A stretch of DNA of 64,000 nt from Hemileia vastatrix (GCA_030280995.1 JASXTE010000013.1:11377001-11441000); one strand, 5' to 3'. Numbered from the stretch's first letter, positions 32,699 through 44,382 are shown. Notes: generated by a model not told the origin, from the sequence alone. Program-made: numbers and translations.

Positions 32699-35600
32699 AT
32701 GCATGCCCTTATGTCTGAAATTGACAATGCCTCTTTTGGAGAACAACTTTCTGGTGAGGATAAAGATTCCATCATTAACTTGATAAAATCTTTTCTTATG
32801 GCCTTTGCTCATGGGTCACATGAACTGGGATTAGTTAAAGAGGAAATGAAACTTTCATTGTCTTGCCCATTAACTGATATACCACCTAGTTTAAAGAAGA
32901 AGCCTTATCCTGCTTCTCCCACAAAGAGAAAAGATATTGAAGATAATATCTCTACCCTTTTAAAAATGAATATTATTGAAAAGGTAGTTGAAACACCTAA
33001 ATATTGTGTTATCTCACCTGTCCTAATTTCTTATGAGAAAGATAAAGCCAGGTTATGTGGTGATTATAGAGCACTAAATACTTATACTGTTGATGATATC
33101 TATCCTTTACCTAGAATCAGCTCTATACATGCTACTTTACAGGGTGCTAAATATATCAGCTGTTTGGATGGTAATAAGGGATATCACCAGGTACCTGTTG
33201 AGAAAAACTCTCAGAACTTTCTGATGATTGCCACTCATATGGGTATTTATAAGTATATTAGGATGCCATTTGGCCCTAAAAATGCCCCTTCTGTTTTCCA
33301 AAAAGTAATGGATAACACATTCCATCAAGAGATAATTGAAGGTTGGCTGATGGTTTATATTGATGATATCATTATATTCTCAAAAACATTTGAGGACCAT
33401 CTTAAACACCTGTGTAAAGTATTCCAGAAAATGGACGAAATAAATATGACACTTGCTTTGAAGAAATGTAAATTTGGTTTCCATTCTTTAAAAGTTCTTG
33501 GCCATGTTGTTTCAGGCTTACAGATATGTGTTGACCAGAACAAAGTGGCAGCCATACAACAGGTGAAAGCTCCTACAACAGTAAGAGAGCTCCAAAGTTT
33601 TTTGGGAATGTGTGGATACTATAGACAGTATATTAAAAATTACCAAGTCATAGCTTTACCCCTTACCCAATTAACTAGAAAGGATGTTGCTTTTGTCTGG
33701 AATAGTGAAAGACAAAGAGCCTTTGACACTATGAAACACTGTTTGATGTCAGAACCAATTCTTGCTTTACCTGACTTTGATCAACCATTTGTTTTGTACA
33801 CTGATGCCAGTTTCATTGGTCTTGGTGCTGCCCTCCATCAAAAACAAGTGATAAATGATAAAGTTTCAGAAGTAGTAATTTGTTATATTTCAAGAACCTT
33901 GAGAAATAGTGAATTGAAATATGGTGCTACTCAATTAGAGTGTTTAGCTGTAGTATGGGCTCTAGAAAAGCTTCATTATTACCTAGATGACCAGAAATTT
34001 GAACTTGTCACTGACTGCAGTGCAGTTAAATCCCTTTTAAACTTGAAAACACCTAATAGACATATGTTTAGATGGCAGCTGGCTGTTCAAGAGTACAGAG
34101 GGAGAATGACAATTATTCACAGAGCTGGTATTGGTCACTCAAATGTGGATATGTTATCAAGGTTACCCTTACCAAATGATGACTCAAATCCTGCATATGA
34201 TCCTGAGGATGAAATTATCCATATCCATGGGATATATGTGGTTGATATGGAGGAAGAGCTATTACAGCTTATTCTGGAATCATATGATAAGGACACTGAC
34301 TTGAAAAAGTTATGCACCATGTTAAATGATCCAAAGAATGCTTCAATACAAGCATTAATTAAAACCCTTCCACCAAAGTACCAAAAAGGTTTGGAAAAAG
34401 GAAAATTTTCAATTGATGAAGGATATCTATATTATAGAAGAAAGTTGAGTAATGTTATTGTTATTCCTCCTTCTATGAAAGAAATCATCTTGAAAATTTG
34501 TCATGATGACATATTAGCTAGACATTTTGATCTTGACAAAACAATGATCAGAATTAAGAACACTGCTTGGTGGGCTAATATGTCTGAAGACACAAAATTA
34601 TATGTTGAATCCTGTGATTCATGCCAAAAATCAAAAAGATTAACTGGTAAAAGAGCAGGATTAATGCAACATATTGAACCTCCTGATGCCCCATGGCAAA
34701 TAATAAACATGGATTTTGTAACAGGATTACCTATTGCTGGTAAAGACAGTTATAACTCTTGTTGGGTTATTGTGGACAGATTCACAAAAATGTGTAAATT
34801 TATCCCTACCCACAAGGATGTTTCCACTAAAGAATTAGCTTTCTTATGGTGGTCTCATATGTTTAATACTGCTGGTTTTCCTAAAGCCATAATCTCTGAC
34901 AGAGACCCTAAATTTACTTCTGAATTTTGGATGTCTCTGATGGATGTTTGTGGTTGTGATCTGAAACTTTCTACTGCCCATCACCCTCAGACTGATGGTT
35001 TAGCTGAAAGAATGATTCAGACTTTAGAGGACATGATAAGAAGATATTGTGCCTTTGGCCTTGAGTATAAAGATAATGACAGATTCACTCATGATTGGGT
35101 TACCTTACTTCCTGGGTTAGAATTTGCTTATAATAGCACTGTTCATTCTGTTACTCAAAGGAAGCCTTTTGAGCTCTGGCTTGGATATGTTCCTAATACT
35201 CCTGCCCAAATTCTCAATAACAAAATACCTAAATTGGATATACATCCTGGTGTAAAATCTTTTCTTCAAATGCAACAACTATGCAGAAATCATGCTCAAA
35301 AATGTATTGAAAAATCATTTGAATATGAGAAGAAAAGATGGGACAAATCCCATAAAGAATACACTTTTAAAAAGGGTGATGAAGTGTTTATTTCTACAGT
35401 CCACTTCAACTTACAAGGTAATAACAAATTAAAAGATCCATTTGTTGGTCCTTTTGTTGTCAGAAGAATGATTGGAGATAATGCAGTTGAAGTTATTCTG
35501 TATTCCCCATATGACAGAAAACATCCTGTTTTTCCAATATCTCTTTTGAAACCTTACACATCCAATAGTGATTTATTTCCAAGAAGGAGGGGTAGACCAA

Positions 35601-35797
35601 AGAAAACCCCAAATGAAATCACTGAGACAGCAGAAATTGAAAAAATATTAAATGACAGAATAGTCACTACTGAGAAAGGTACAGAATACTTATTGAGATT
35701 CAAGAATAAATCATCTGAATATGATTCTTGGATACCTGGGAAGGAGATATCTAATCTTCCTACTCTACTAAAAAAGTATAAGAAGAAAAAATCATAG
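32699..35797 (+). CDS. pol: Element C RT-RNaseH-integrase polyprotein, 1032 aa
   Basis: Continues the gag frame directly after the TAA; the first codon of the open stretch is ATG. RT has YIDD at residues 220-223. RNase H Asp-Glu-Asp are readable at 369 (YTDASF), 414 (TQLECL) and 439 (VTDCSA). Integrase has an H/H-CX2C zinc finger (CDSCQKSK) and the catalytic triad at 672 (NMDFVTG), 734 (SDRDPKF) and 770 (GLAERM), exactly D,D35E. GPFVVRR and HPVFP form the GPY/F module. The tail has the AT-hook-like RRRGRPKK (about 962-969) and a chromodomain-like block with EYLLRFKNK and SWIPGKEI. All catalytic residues are intact. How RT is made past the stop (readthrough, reinitiation) is open. Confidence 0.95.
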   Translation: MHALMSEIDNASFGEQLSGEDKDSIINLIKSFLMAFAHGSHELGLVKEEMKLSLSCPLTDIPPSLKKKPYPASPTKRKDIEDNISTLLKMNIIEKVVETPKYCVISPVLISYEKDKARLCGDYRALNTYTVDDIYPLPRISSIHATLQGAKYISCLDGNKGYHQVPVEKNSQNFLMIATHMGIYKYIRMPFGPKNAPSVFQKVMDNTFHQEIIEGWLMVYIDDIIIFSKTFEDHLKHLCKVFQKMDEINMTLALKKCKFGFHSLKVLGHVVSGLQICVDQNKVAAIQQVKAPTTVRELQSFLGMCGYYRQYIKNYQVIALPLTQLTRKDVAFVWNSERQRAFDTMKHCLMSEPILALPDFDQPFVLYTDASFIGLGAALHQKQVINDKVSEVVICYISRTLRNSELKYGATQLECLAVVWALEKLHYYLDDQKFELVTDCSAVKSLLNLKTPNRHMFRWQLAVQEYRGRMTIIHRAGIGHSNVDMLSRLPLPNDDSNPAYDPEDEIIHIHGIYVVDMEEELLQLILESYDKDTDLKKLCTMLNDPKNASIQALIKTLPPKYQKGLEKGKFSIDEGYLYYRRKLSNVIVIPPSMKEIILKICHDDILARHFDLDKTMIRIKNTAWWANMSEDTKLYVESCDSCQKSKRLTGKRAGLMQHIEPPDAPWQIINMDFVTGLPIAGKDSYNSCWVIVDRFTKMCKFIPTHKDVSTKELAFLWWSHMFNTAGFPKAIISDRDPKFTSEFWMSLMDVCGCDLKLSTAHHPQTDGLAERMIQTLEDMIRRYCAFGLEYKDNDRFTHDWVTLLPGLEFAYNSTVHSVTQRKPFELWLGYVPNTPAQILNNKIPKLDIHPGVKSFLQMQQLCRNHAQKCIEKSFEYEKKRWDKSHKEYTFKKGDEVFISTVHFNLQGNNKLKDPFVGPFVVRRMIGDNAVEVILYSPYDRKHPVFPISLLKPYTSNSDLFPRRRGRPKKTPNEITETAEIEKILNDRIVTTEKGTEYLLRFKNKSSEYDSWIPGKEISNLPTLLKKYKKKKS

Positions 35798-35819
35798 CAT
35801 TTTTTTTATTATTTTTTTT

Positions 35820-35831
35820 AGGGTAAGGGAG
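35820..35831 (+). promoter_or_regulatory. Polypurine tract of element C
   Basis: AGGGTAAGGGAG directly before the 3' LTR, after a T run, matching AGAGTGAGGGAG in D. Confidence 0.75.
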
Positions 35832-36653
35832 TGTCAGCCAGGCTACTAGACTTACCCAGTGAAATAAGTAATTATTTACTGGATGAAGCCGCACCTTATC
35901 ATCTTTAATTATTATTTAATTATCATTTAGTTACATTAAAATTAGTTATAAATTAACTAGTTACAGAATGTAAAAATTAAATTAATTAATTAAATAAATA
36001 AGTAAAATTAAAATTATAATTTTGTCCCTTATATTTTTCTCTAACACCGTGCTCAATTGACAGGTTGGGAAAAATCAAACTTTATATTTAAAGAAAATAA
36101 ACTATAAAGATAAATAAGATTTAAATATTCAAATAATATTAAAATATATACAAACAAATCAAATTTCTTATTTGGGATTGACATTTACAGTAAATATTAA
36201 AAATATTGATGTATTTCTGACATACTCTGTAAATACATCTTTTTGACGCCTTCTTTTTGGAATAACTTTATTATTTGAAATACTCTTTCTGGAATGTTCT
36301 TTTTCTCTCTCTTTTCCTACTGTTTTTAGAATTTGATTTCCGTGCTTTGTCTCTCCTTTGCCTATAAAAGGCCTCTCTTTTTGTTGTCTTTTGATCATTC
36401 TATCTTACCAAACCATTTTTACAACTATTAAACAAATAAACACTTATTCTTATATTCTATATCATTAGTATTTACAATAGCGTAATTCTAATTTATAATT
36501 TATATTAATATTTTAATCCTACCTCTTTTATTGAGTAAAACATTCATCTTTGAATTAAGAAATATGTACAAAATTGTTGAGAATCCATTTAAGCCTTTTA
36601 AATCCTCGTAGAACTACGTAGCAAATCTTCTAGACTAAAAGTGTACCTTGACA
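35832..36653 (+). repeat. 3' LTR of element C
   Basis: 822 bp, TGTCAGCC...TTGACA, TATA box at 36363-36371. Followed by GATTG. Confidence 0.96.
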
Positions 36654-37281
36654 GATTGCATGTGAGGTAGGATTAATTCAATAGGGTGGTATCAAAGTTA
36701 GAAATTTTTAATTATTTAAAAGGTATTCCACAACACAAAAGGCAAGCCACAAACATGACATTAATTCTACGTAAAGAGGTGTTTTGGGGGCACAATATGG
36801 CATATTTTAAAAAATAATCATGGTTTATTTGGTGGAAAAAAGGTATATTTTGAAATTAAAGATTTTTAGCTTTGATACCCCCTAATATCTTCTGCATAAT
36901 TGTGAAAAAGATTTCCATGATTGTGTGCACTGAAATATAATTTAATATGCTTTAATTCAAACTCCATTTTCAGACACTTTTTATGAGATGAGATACACAT
37001 AGAGAGTAGATATTGCATGAAAGTAGGAAAAAGAGCATGAGACATAAGGAGTTAATGTTGCACAGCTTCAGAACTTCACATTTAGTGCCAATTAGCAAAG
37101 GAAAAAGAAATACTAATTTTCTTGACAGTGGAAAAAGGCCAATTAGCCTAACTTTTTAATGTCGCGCAACATTTGCTAATGTAATTTTTAATGCTCTTAT
37201 GTCCCTCCCTAGAATATCCCCAACTCGCGCTGGATATCCCCATTGGGGATATCTTACTTGGTGGGTGGTGGTGAGGGGTTG
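36654..37281. other. Flank of element C with target duplication, MITE remnant and left target duplication of F
   Basis: 36654-36658 is the right GATTG. Nothing is recognised up to about 37194. At 37195-37270 lies the right terminus of the foldback MITE (CTTATGTCCCTCCCTAG, then GGATATCCCCATTGGGGATA and TCTTACTTGGTGGG). GGTTG at 37277-37281 is the left target duplication of element F. Confidence 0.65.
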
Positions 37282-37600
37282 TGTTAGGATTTGGTTGAGA
37301 GGTGGAGAGGAGGAGCGCTATGGGCGCTATGCAGTGTAAAGATGTGGAAGGGTGGATATTGCATAAGGGGGCTATATGGGGAAAGTGCTGTGGAGTGCTC
37401 CTCATTGGACAACTTATTTAGTAATCTTGTTACTCTCTTGTCTCACTGCTGTATCCAGCATAGTCGGTCTTGTCTTCCCTCACTGTTGGTAGCCCCAACA
37501 TAGTCAGTCTAGTTAGTCTCACTGTTGTAACCAAACATAGTCAGTCCCGTTTAAGGCTAGCATCAGCACTAGTAGTAGTCCATCTTCTTAGGTCCTAAAT
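37282..37600 (+). repeat. 5' LTR of chromovirus F
   Basis: Begins TGTTAGGATTTGG. The 3' copy ends TCCTAACA, an 8-bp inverted match to TGTTAGGA; the 5' copy ends TCCTAAAT, with the last bases changed. Contains several CATAGTCAGTC repeats. Confidence 0.93.
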
Positions 37601-37636
37601 GTTTGTCTGATCTTATTTTGTGTACTTCTAAAAAAA

Positions 37637-38618
37637 ATGAATCCTGCAGGCCAACCTGATGCAGCGCTTCTTGCTGTCATGCAAGAGCAGATGGCACGTT
37701 TGCAGGAACAGAATGCTAGGCTTATGGAGTGCCTAGAAGAAACAGAACCCTCATACTGCGGCCCCACCGAAGCGGAGTTGGATGCTGCTGAAGCCAAAGC
37801 CAGAGCACAGGCGCCACCCCCCACACCAGTGCCACCTGTCAAAGGCCCAAAAATTGCGGTCCCGGGGCAGACCAGTATTCTTCGCAGGTAAACCTCTATT
37901 TCCTGCTAAATGGAAATAAATTCCCAGAAAAACGAGCAAAAATTGGGTTTGCAATATCATACCTCACAGATGAGGTGGCACGCTGGGTAAGGCCGTACAC
38001 CAAGGAGCTCCTTGAAAATTCTCAGGTGGCGACAACCTTTTGTCAATTCATGGGGGCTTTTTAATTAGCCTTTGGTGACCCAGATGTGGACACAACCTTG
38101 GAGCATGCACTAAATTAGTTGCGACAAAGAAATTCAGTTGCTGAGTATGTGTCGGAGTTCTGGGGCCATGCCAGCCACATCACAACATGGGGGAAGGGGT
38201 GCTCATTTTTCACTTCTGGAATGGGTTCTTGTCAAAAATAAGGAACACGCTAATCAGTCACCCTCGCCCAACTTCCCTCCAAACACACATGGAACTGGCC
38301 ATCCAAGTTGACAATGAGTTCACACATCAATGAACTGACGGCTGGAGTGGCGCTCGTCCATGGCACAGCTATGCCCCGTCCAGCGGGGCCAGTGCCAAAG
38401 ACCCAAACGCCATGGACATCGATGAAGTAAATGCACGTGAAGCTAGTGGAAGAAAAATTTTATCAGATGATGAGTATCAGTGGCGCATGAGCAAAGTTCT
38501 GTGTCTCAGGTGTGGGAGTAGTAGTCATCTGGCAAGGGAGTGCAAAGGGAAGATGCAGGTTAGTGAAGTGGAGGATAGTGCAGGAAAAGCGCAGGTAAAA
38601 GATGGCGCTCAGGAGTGA
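37637..38618 (+). pseudogene. gag: Chromovirus F gag, frameshifted
   Basis: Starts MNPAGQPDAALLAVMQEQMA with a Gln/Glu-rich coiled-coil-like helix. The ATG frame closes at 37889-37891. The capsid block continues in another frame (FPEKRAKIGFAISYLTDEVA, ARWVRPYTKELLE), with stops near 38061 and 38116. A clean CX2CX4HX4C zinc knuckle (CLRCGSSSHLAREC) sits at about 38499-38541, in the 38412-38618 frame. Confidence 0.88.
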
Positions 38619-38699
38619 TGGTTGTGCCCTCCTTGAGCAGATTAGAGGGAAAGGATAAGGGAAATTTAAGAGAAGAATTATAAGCATGTAAGCCAATTG

Positions 38700-41600
38700 A
38701 AGTGAATGATAATTGTATTATACTAAACTTGCCTTTAATGACCCTTGATGCCACAACAAGTGTATGAGCCCTACTGGACTGTGGGGCCACAGACTTTTTT
38801 ATTTATAACAAGTTTTTACACAGGAATAAAATTAAAAAAGAAAAATTAGACCACCCTAGGCGCCTAATTATGTTTGATGGATTACCAGGTGGTAGAGGAG
38901 AAGTAAAAGAGAAGGTTTTTTGCAGATTTTGGTGTGATGGAAGAGAGTCACAGTGCAGGGCATATGCGATAAACCTGAAGGACCAGTACGACATGGTACT
39001 AGGGATGACATGGCTGGACCACTATAACCCACAAATTGATTGGAGAGAAAAGAAGGTCTGGATGAGGAGAAAAGGGGATACAGGTGCTATAGTTTTGGCC
39101 CCCTGGCCCCTTCAGGGGTCAGGGGCCCATCCCGGAGAGTGTCCTGATGTTTTGTTATCATCAGTATACTTTCCACCAGAACTGATGCTTTCTCTTAATT
39201 CTAAGCAGCAGGCTGAGGATGGGTTGCCAACGGGAAGCTCCAAAGAGGTCCATGGAGGAGATGAAGTGCAGCAAGAACAGGAGGAGGCGCAACAAAAGAG
39301 GGGGAAGGATGGAGAATGGAATGGTAGATGGTGCAGAGAAAGCATTGGCCCCCTGGCCCCTTCAGGGGTCAGGGGCCCTGTCTGGCGAGTCTCCTTGTGT
39401 TTCTTTATCATCAGTAGACTTGCCGCAAAAGCTGATGCTTTCTCTTGTTGCTAAGTTCCAGGACTTGGAGGGGTGCAGGAGGAGGAGGAGGAACTGTAAT
39501 GTGATGCAACAGCTTGGAACATATCCGCCAAAATTGCATCCAAGGTCCAGACCTCAAAGCCAACAAGAAGCCTCAAATAAATGGTCCCTGAAGCTTATTG
39601 GGAATTCTTACCACTGTTTGAAGATGGGGGAGTCAAGACCCTGCCACCTCATTGACCATATGACTTTGCCATTGATCTGATGCCAGGCGCAACACCTCAA
39701 TTTGGCTGCATAATCCCACTGTCAATCTTGGAATAAACAGTGCTAAAAGAGATGATTGATGAAAATTTGTAGAATGGTTTCATCAGAGAATCAAAATCCC
39801 CCTGGGCTTCCCCTGTGATTATGCAGGAAAAAAGGATGGGTCATTAAGACCTTGTATGGACTTCAGGAGGTTAAATGTGCTGACAGTAAAAAACAGATAT
39901 CCCCTTCCTTTGACTAGTGAGCTAATTGATAGTCTTCAAGGTGCAAAGATCTTCACATCCCTAGATCTTAGGGTAGGTTACCACAACATATGGGTGAAAG
40001 AAGGTGATGAACACAAACTGGTATTCTGTAATAAATTTGGTCATTTTGAATGGTTGGTAATGCCATTTGGTCTGTGTAACGCACCTGCCACTTTTTAACA
40101 GTTCACCAATAGCATCTTTAGAGACAGGTTAGGGATAGATGTGGTGGTGTATCTAGATAACATCTTAATTTATTCCAGATCAATGGAGGAACACCAGGTT
40201 CATGTGAGGGACTGTCTGCAATGTTTAAAGGAGGCCCAAATGTGGTTGAAACCAGAGAAATGTGTCTTCTCCATGAGCAAAATTCCCTACCTAGGTATGA
40301 TTATCTCAAAGAATAGGGTGAGAATGGACCAGGAGAAGATAAAGGCAGTGACAGAATGGCCAAAATCAACTTCAGTAAAGGAACTCAAGTCATTTCTAGG
40401 CTTTGCAATTTTTTATTGCTGCTTTATTGAAAATTACTCCCACGTCTGTCGGCCATTGAACAACCTTACAAAAAGGGAAGCCAAGTTCACCTGGACAAGT
40501 AGCCAACAGGATGCATTCAACTACCTGAAAAGGAAATTTGTGACAGCCCCTATTCTTGCAATCCCTGAATTATTGAAGCCATCTGTTCTAGAATGCGACT
40601 TCTCAGATTTTGCATTAGGCACAGTATTATCCCCATACGATGCTGAAAATGTCCTGCACCCAGTGGCATATTTGTCACGTACACTACTAGGCGCCGAATT
40701 GAACTATGAAATTTACAATAAGGAATTACTGGCACTAGTGGAGGCAGTACGCACCTGGCACTACTACTTGGAAGGAGGGCCTTACAGGCTACATGTTATC
40801 ATCTATACAGATCATAAAAGCTTGGAAACCTTTCTGACCACCAAAAAATTGACTCGCCGACAAGCGCACTGGGAAGAACTGCTGAGTAGCATTAATTTTG
40901 TTGTTACATTTCAACCAGGGAAGAAAAGTGACAAACCTGATGCACTATCATGACATCCCGATTTGCGCCCTGCGCCAGACCAGCTACATACAATTGGTGC
41001 CACTTTATTGAAGGGGGACCTTGAAGAGAGGGTAATCCTAGACGAGGTGGAATTAGTGGATGAGGATTTGATGGAATGGGTAAGGAGGGGGCAGGAAAAG
41101 GATGAGGGGGTACAGGAGTTGGTGAAGGCACTGTTATCAAAATAGTTATTGGTAAGGAAAGGCTTGGAGGAGTATCACTTGGAAGGGAAAGCACTATATT
41201 GGAATGGAAGGATAGTGGTGCCAAATGATGAAGAACTCAAAAGGCTGGTAGTCAGATCAAGACATGATTCCCCAATGGCAGGACACCCAGGACCGCTGAA
41301 GAAAATGGAGCTGGTAAATCATAATTTTTACTGGAAGTCCATGAAGGCATACATCCAGTGCTATGTAGTGGCATGTGACTCTTGTCAGTGGAACAAGGTT
41401 AGTCCAACAAAAACACCACTGACCCCACTAAACATTGCCAAACAGCCATGGAGGGAGCTCTCCTATGATCTGATAGTGGAGTTACCCAAGTCACAAGGAA
41501 AGAATGCTATCCTCACAGTAGTTTACCGCTGCACCAAGATGGTGCACTTTATCCCCACCACCGCCAAGGTTACATCAGAGGGTATTTCAGACTTAATGGT

Positions 41601-42513
41601 GATGCATGTGTGGAAATTGCATGGACTTCCTGACAGTATAGTATTGGATAGGGGAAGTACCTTTAACTCTAAGTTGTTAAAAGCAATGTATGAACAACTA
41701 AATATTAAGCCCATCTTATCAACAGCATGGCACCCACAAACCAATGGGCAGTCTCAGATAGTAAACAAGGCAATTGAACAATATCTGCGCCACTTCATTA
41801 ACTATCAGCAGGATGATTGGGTACATCTATTACCGCTTGCAGAATTCTCATACATCAACAGGACACATGTGGCAACAGGAATGCCACCGTTCTATGCCAA
41901 CTATGGGTATCACCCGACATTCTCAATTGGCACCCCAACCACATTACAAGTCCCAGAAGCTGAAGAGAGGATCCAGAAGATACTGAGTATATGTCAAGAA
42001 CTGGAGGCAGCACTCAAATTATCCCAACAAGCAATGATGTGTCATCATGATCAAGGAAAGACCCAGCACCGCACGCTACAGGTAGGTGACAAGGTTTAGC
42101 TAAGCTCACGTTTCCTTTCCACATTGCACCCCAGCGCAAAATTAGATCACAAGAAAGTGGGGCCATTCAAAGTCAAACGCAAAGTATCAGACTCAGCTTA
42201 CAAGCTGGAGCTACCAATCTCAATGAGGCAAGTACATCCAGTTTTCAACATTTTATTTCTCACAAAGCACAAAGAAGACACAATTACAGGATGCCCAAAA
42301 GAACCACCAGCACCAATTCAGGTGGTAAATGAAGAGGAATTTGTGGTGGAAAAGGTTGTTTCTAAGAGGGTGTACAGGGGAAAGGTTCAGTACTTAGTGC
42401 ATTGGAGAGGTTATGGGGTTGGAGATAGGTCTTGGGAGCCAATGGAAAATTTAATGAATGCAAAAGGAGAGTTGAGGGAGTTTGAAAAGGAGCACAGGGG
42501 GCAGGAGGGGTAA
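38700..42513 (+). pseudogene. pol: Chromovirus F protease-RT-RNaseH-integrase-chromodomain, broken
   Basis: The protease has LLDCGATDFF near 38775 after a TGA near 38764, and later MTWLDHYNPQIDW near 39008-39046. A repeat-rich linker follows (39097-39480). RT to chromodomain share one frame from about 39840 to TAA 42511-42513, with stops at 40096-40098, 40951-40953, 41143-41145 and 42097-42099 (the last is VW to V-stop). RT active site is YLDN (AAC at 40159-40161), so the second Asp is lost. Integrase keeps YDLIVELP and VLDRGS but its catalytic Glu is Gln (CAG at 41755-41757, in GQSQIVN). The chromodomain ([28 protein letters not shown]) is well preserved. Confidence 0.92.
39097..39480 (+). 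repeat. Imperfect 250-bp tandem duplication inside pol of F
   Basis: GGCCCCCTGGCCCCTTCAGG begins at 39097 and again at 39347. About 110 bp after each start are similar (including TATCATCAGTA and CTGATGCTTTCTCTT). Each copy starts with a GC-rich hairpin, GGCCCC-TTCA-GGGGTC. The duplication lies between protease and RT and may lengthen a linker. Confidence 0.75.
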
Positions 42514-42525
42514 AAGAGGGGGTAA
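42512..42525 (+). promoter_or_regulatory. Polypurine tract of chromovirus F
   Basis: AAAAGAGGGGGTAA directly before the 3' LTR. Confidence 0.6.
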
Positions 42526-42844
42526 TGTTAGGATTTGGTTGAGAGATGGAGAGGAGGAGCGCTATGGGCGCTATGCAGTGTAAAGAGGCGGAAGGGTGGA
42601 TATTGCATAAGGGGGCTATATGGGGAAAGCACTGTGGAGTGCTCCTCATCAGACAACTTATTTAGTAATCTAGTTACTCTCTTGTCTCACTGCTGTATCC
42701 AGCATAGTCAGTCTTGTCTTCTCTCACTGTTGGTAGCCCCAACATAGTCAGTCTAGTTAGTCTCACTGTTGTAACCCCACATAGTCAGTCCCATTTAAGG
42801 CTAGCATCAGTGCTAGTAGTAGTCCGTCTTCTTAGGTCCTAACA
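42526..42844 (+). repeat. 3' LTR of chromovirus F
   Basis: 319 bp, TGTTAGGA...TCCTAACA, followed by the GGTTG duplication at 42845-42849. Confidence 0.95.
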
Positions 42845-42849
42845 GGTTG

Positions 42850-44382
42850 GAAACAAGAAACCCACAAGCTTCCCAGGTTTTTCTTTATCTCTCACTTGTG
42901 ACTGCCCTCTAATGATGATAGTATTAAAATTGTCTTTGCTTTTTCCTGATGTAAAGGTTAGTGTTAGATTGCCATTATTTTTCCTCACTCTTGAAGTTAG
43001 TGTGATTGTTCTGGTAACTGGTTAAGGTGAAAATGCTCAAATGAGATTAAAAATAGAAAGGTGGTCTCCAAAGTAGTACAAAAGGTGGTCCCTTTAAAGC
43101 CTCCAAAAAAAAATTGAGAACTCAATTGAAAAAAACAAAGGTGATGTCACTTGCTGTAGAATATGCGGTTGTGCTTCTTAGCTTTTGAGCGAGTTCAGAC
43201 TTTTAATCTGTAAACTTTTTGAGTTAAATGATCTAATATTAATTGAAATTATAGAATGGAATGGATGAGCTCGGGGATGACCGAGAGAAATGGTTGAGCC
43301 GAAGGATGATCCGGCAATTAAAATGAGATGGGAAACGGGGAACAATCAACCCGATTTTAATAACAATGCGGGGAACACTCTACCCAACTTTGATGATGAT
43401 GAGCGAAGGGCACACAGTCTACCTGGCTCAATGATGGGTGCGAGGCACACAGTCTACTCAGCTTGATAATGCGGAGAACACTCTACCCGACTTAAAAGAA
43501 TACGACGCAGTGCGAAGGATCTCAGGCTGATGATAATTGGGAGCAAACAGAGATCGAATATATTTCATGTTAGTAAGTAATAAAGAATGTAACATGAAAT
43601 AATAAGAATCAAAATATAACATTACCTGATGATAATTGGGAGCAAACAGAGATAGTGAAAATAATGAGTGTCGCAATCTATGTATACTCTCAACTATCAT
43701 CAGTATAGGCTTAACATTAAAATAGGTTTCAATAAATGTAATGTAATTATGTTCACAGAAATATGTATTTTAATGTAGCCATATGTATAAATGTAGCTGA
43801 ATGAGTGACACATAATGACATTTTAGATGCTATATTAAATCAACAGAATAATAATGATAAAATAGACAAGTTGTCCGCAGGAGACAACTAAGGAAATAGC
43901 TTAAAAGCTGACAGTGCTGTCCTGTTAGGCGGTCCCTTTTAAATATTTTTCATTTCCCTTCCTTTTCAGCCTAAAATTAAGAATATTCACGAGCCAGTTG
44001 TGGTCTCAAGCTTTCCGGATGTAGCTGAAGCTAAATCATCAGATGTTTCTGAGCCAAGTTTGTACCAAAAGTCGATACACGTAGTGTCTGTATAATTCCT
44101 TTTAACTTTAAGGACTGCATAGTTGGCTTTGTCACGCCCTAATGAGTCTTAATGATGAGGACTAATTATTTACTAGTCAGGTACACAATCATTGCTTGTC
44201 TCACCAATGTGTAAACTGATTCTCAGCTAGACAAACTGCACCGTGCAGTGCTGTTCATAAATGAAAGTCCCAATCACACCTCTTAAACCTCCTCACTAGT
44301 CACACCCATCAGTACAAAATTAAGGTAGAGAAAAAGTGGATGCCGCAACTTTTTGAAATTTTATTACGAATTGCATTAATTC
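42850..44382. other. Intergenic DNA upstream of the secreted-protein gene, with short repeats
   Basis: No gene seen. 43260-43490 contains dispersed short repeats (GGGGAACACTCTACCC, CGGGGAACAATC, GGCACACAGTCTAC). A perfect 28-bp repeat starting CTGATGATAATTGGGAGCAA is at 43527-43554 and 43626-43653. The last few hundred bases presumably hold the promoter of the gene at 44383; no clear TATA box was identified. Confidence 0.5.

Larger units (their letters stand above)
27892..36653 (+). mobile_element. Ty3/gypsy element C, complete
   Basis: 823-bp and 822-bp LTRs flank an internal region with primer-binding site, a leader of repeated hairpins, a 974-codon gag-protease ORF, a 1032-codon RT-integrase ORF in the same frame after one TAA, and a polypurine tract. 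The 5-bp duplication GATTG proves the borders. The two LTRs differ at roughly a dozen positions (about 1.6%). It is the best-preserved element of the window and a reference for A, B and D. Confidence 0.96.
37282..42844 (+). mobile_element. Chromovirus F (Ty3/gypsy), complete borders, mutated
   Basis: Two 319-bp LTRs enclose gag, pol and a chromodomain. The 5-bp duplication GGTTG (37277-37281 and 42845-42849) confirms the borders. Both ORF regions are broken and two catalytic residues are changed, so the copy is dead. It is more GC-rich than its surroundings. Confidence 0.95.
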
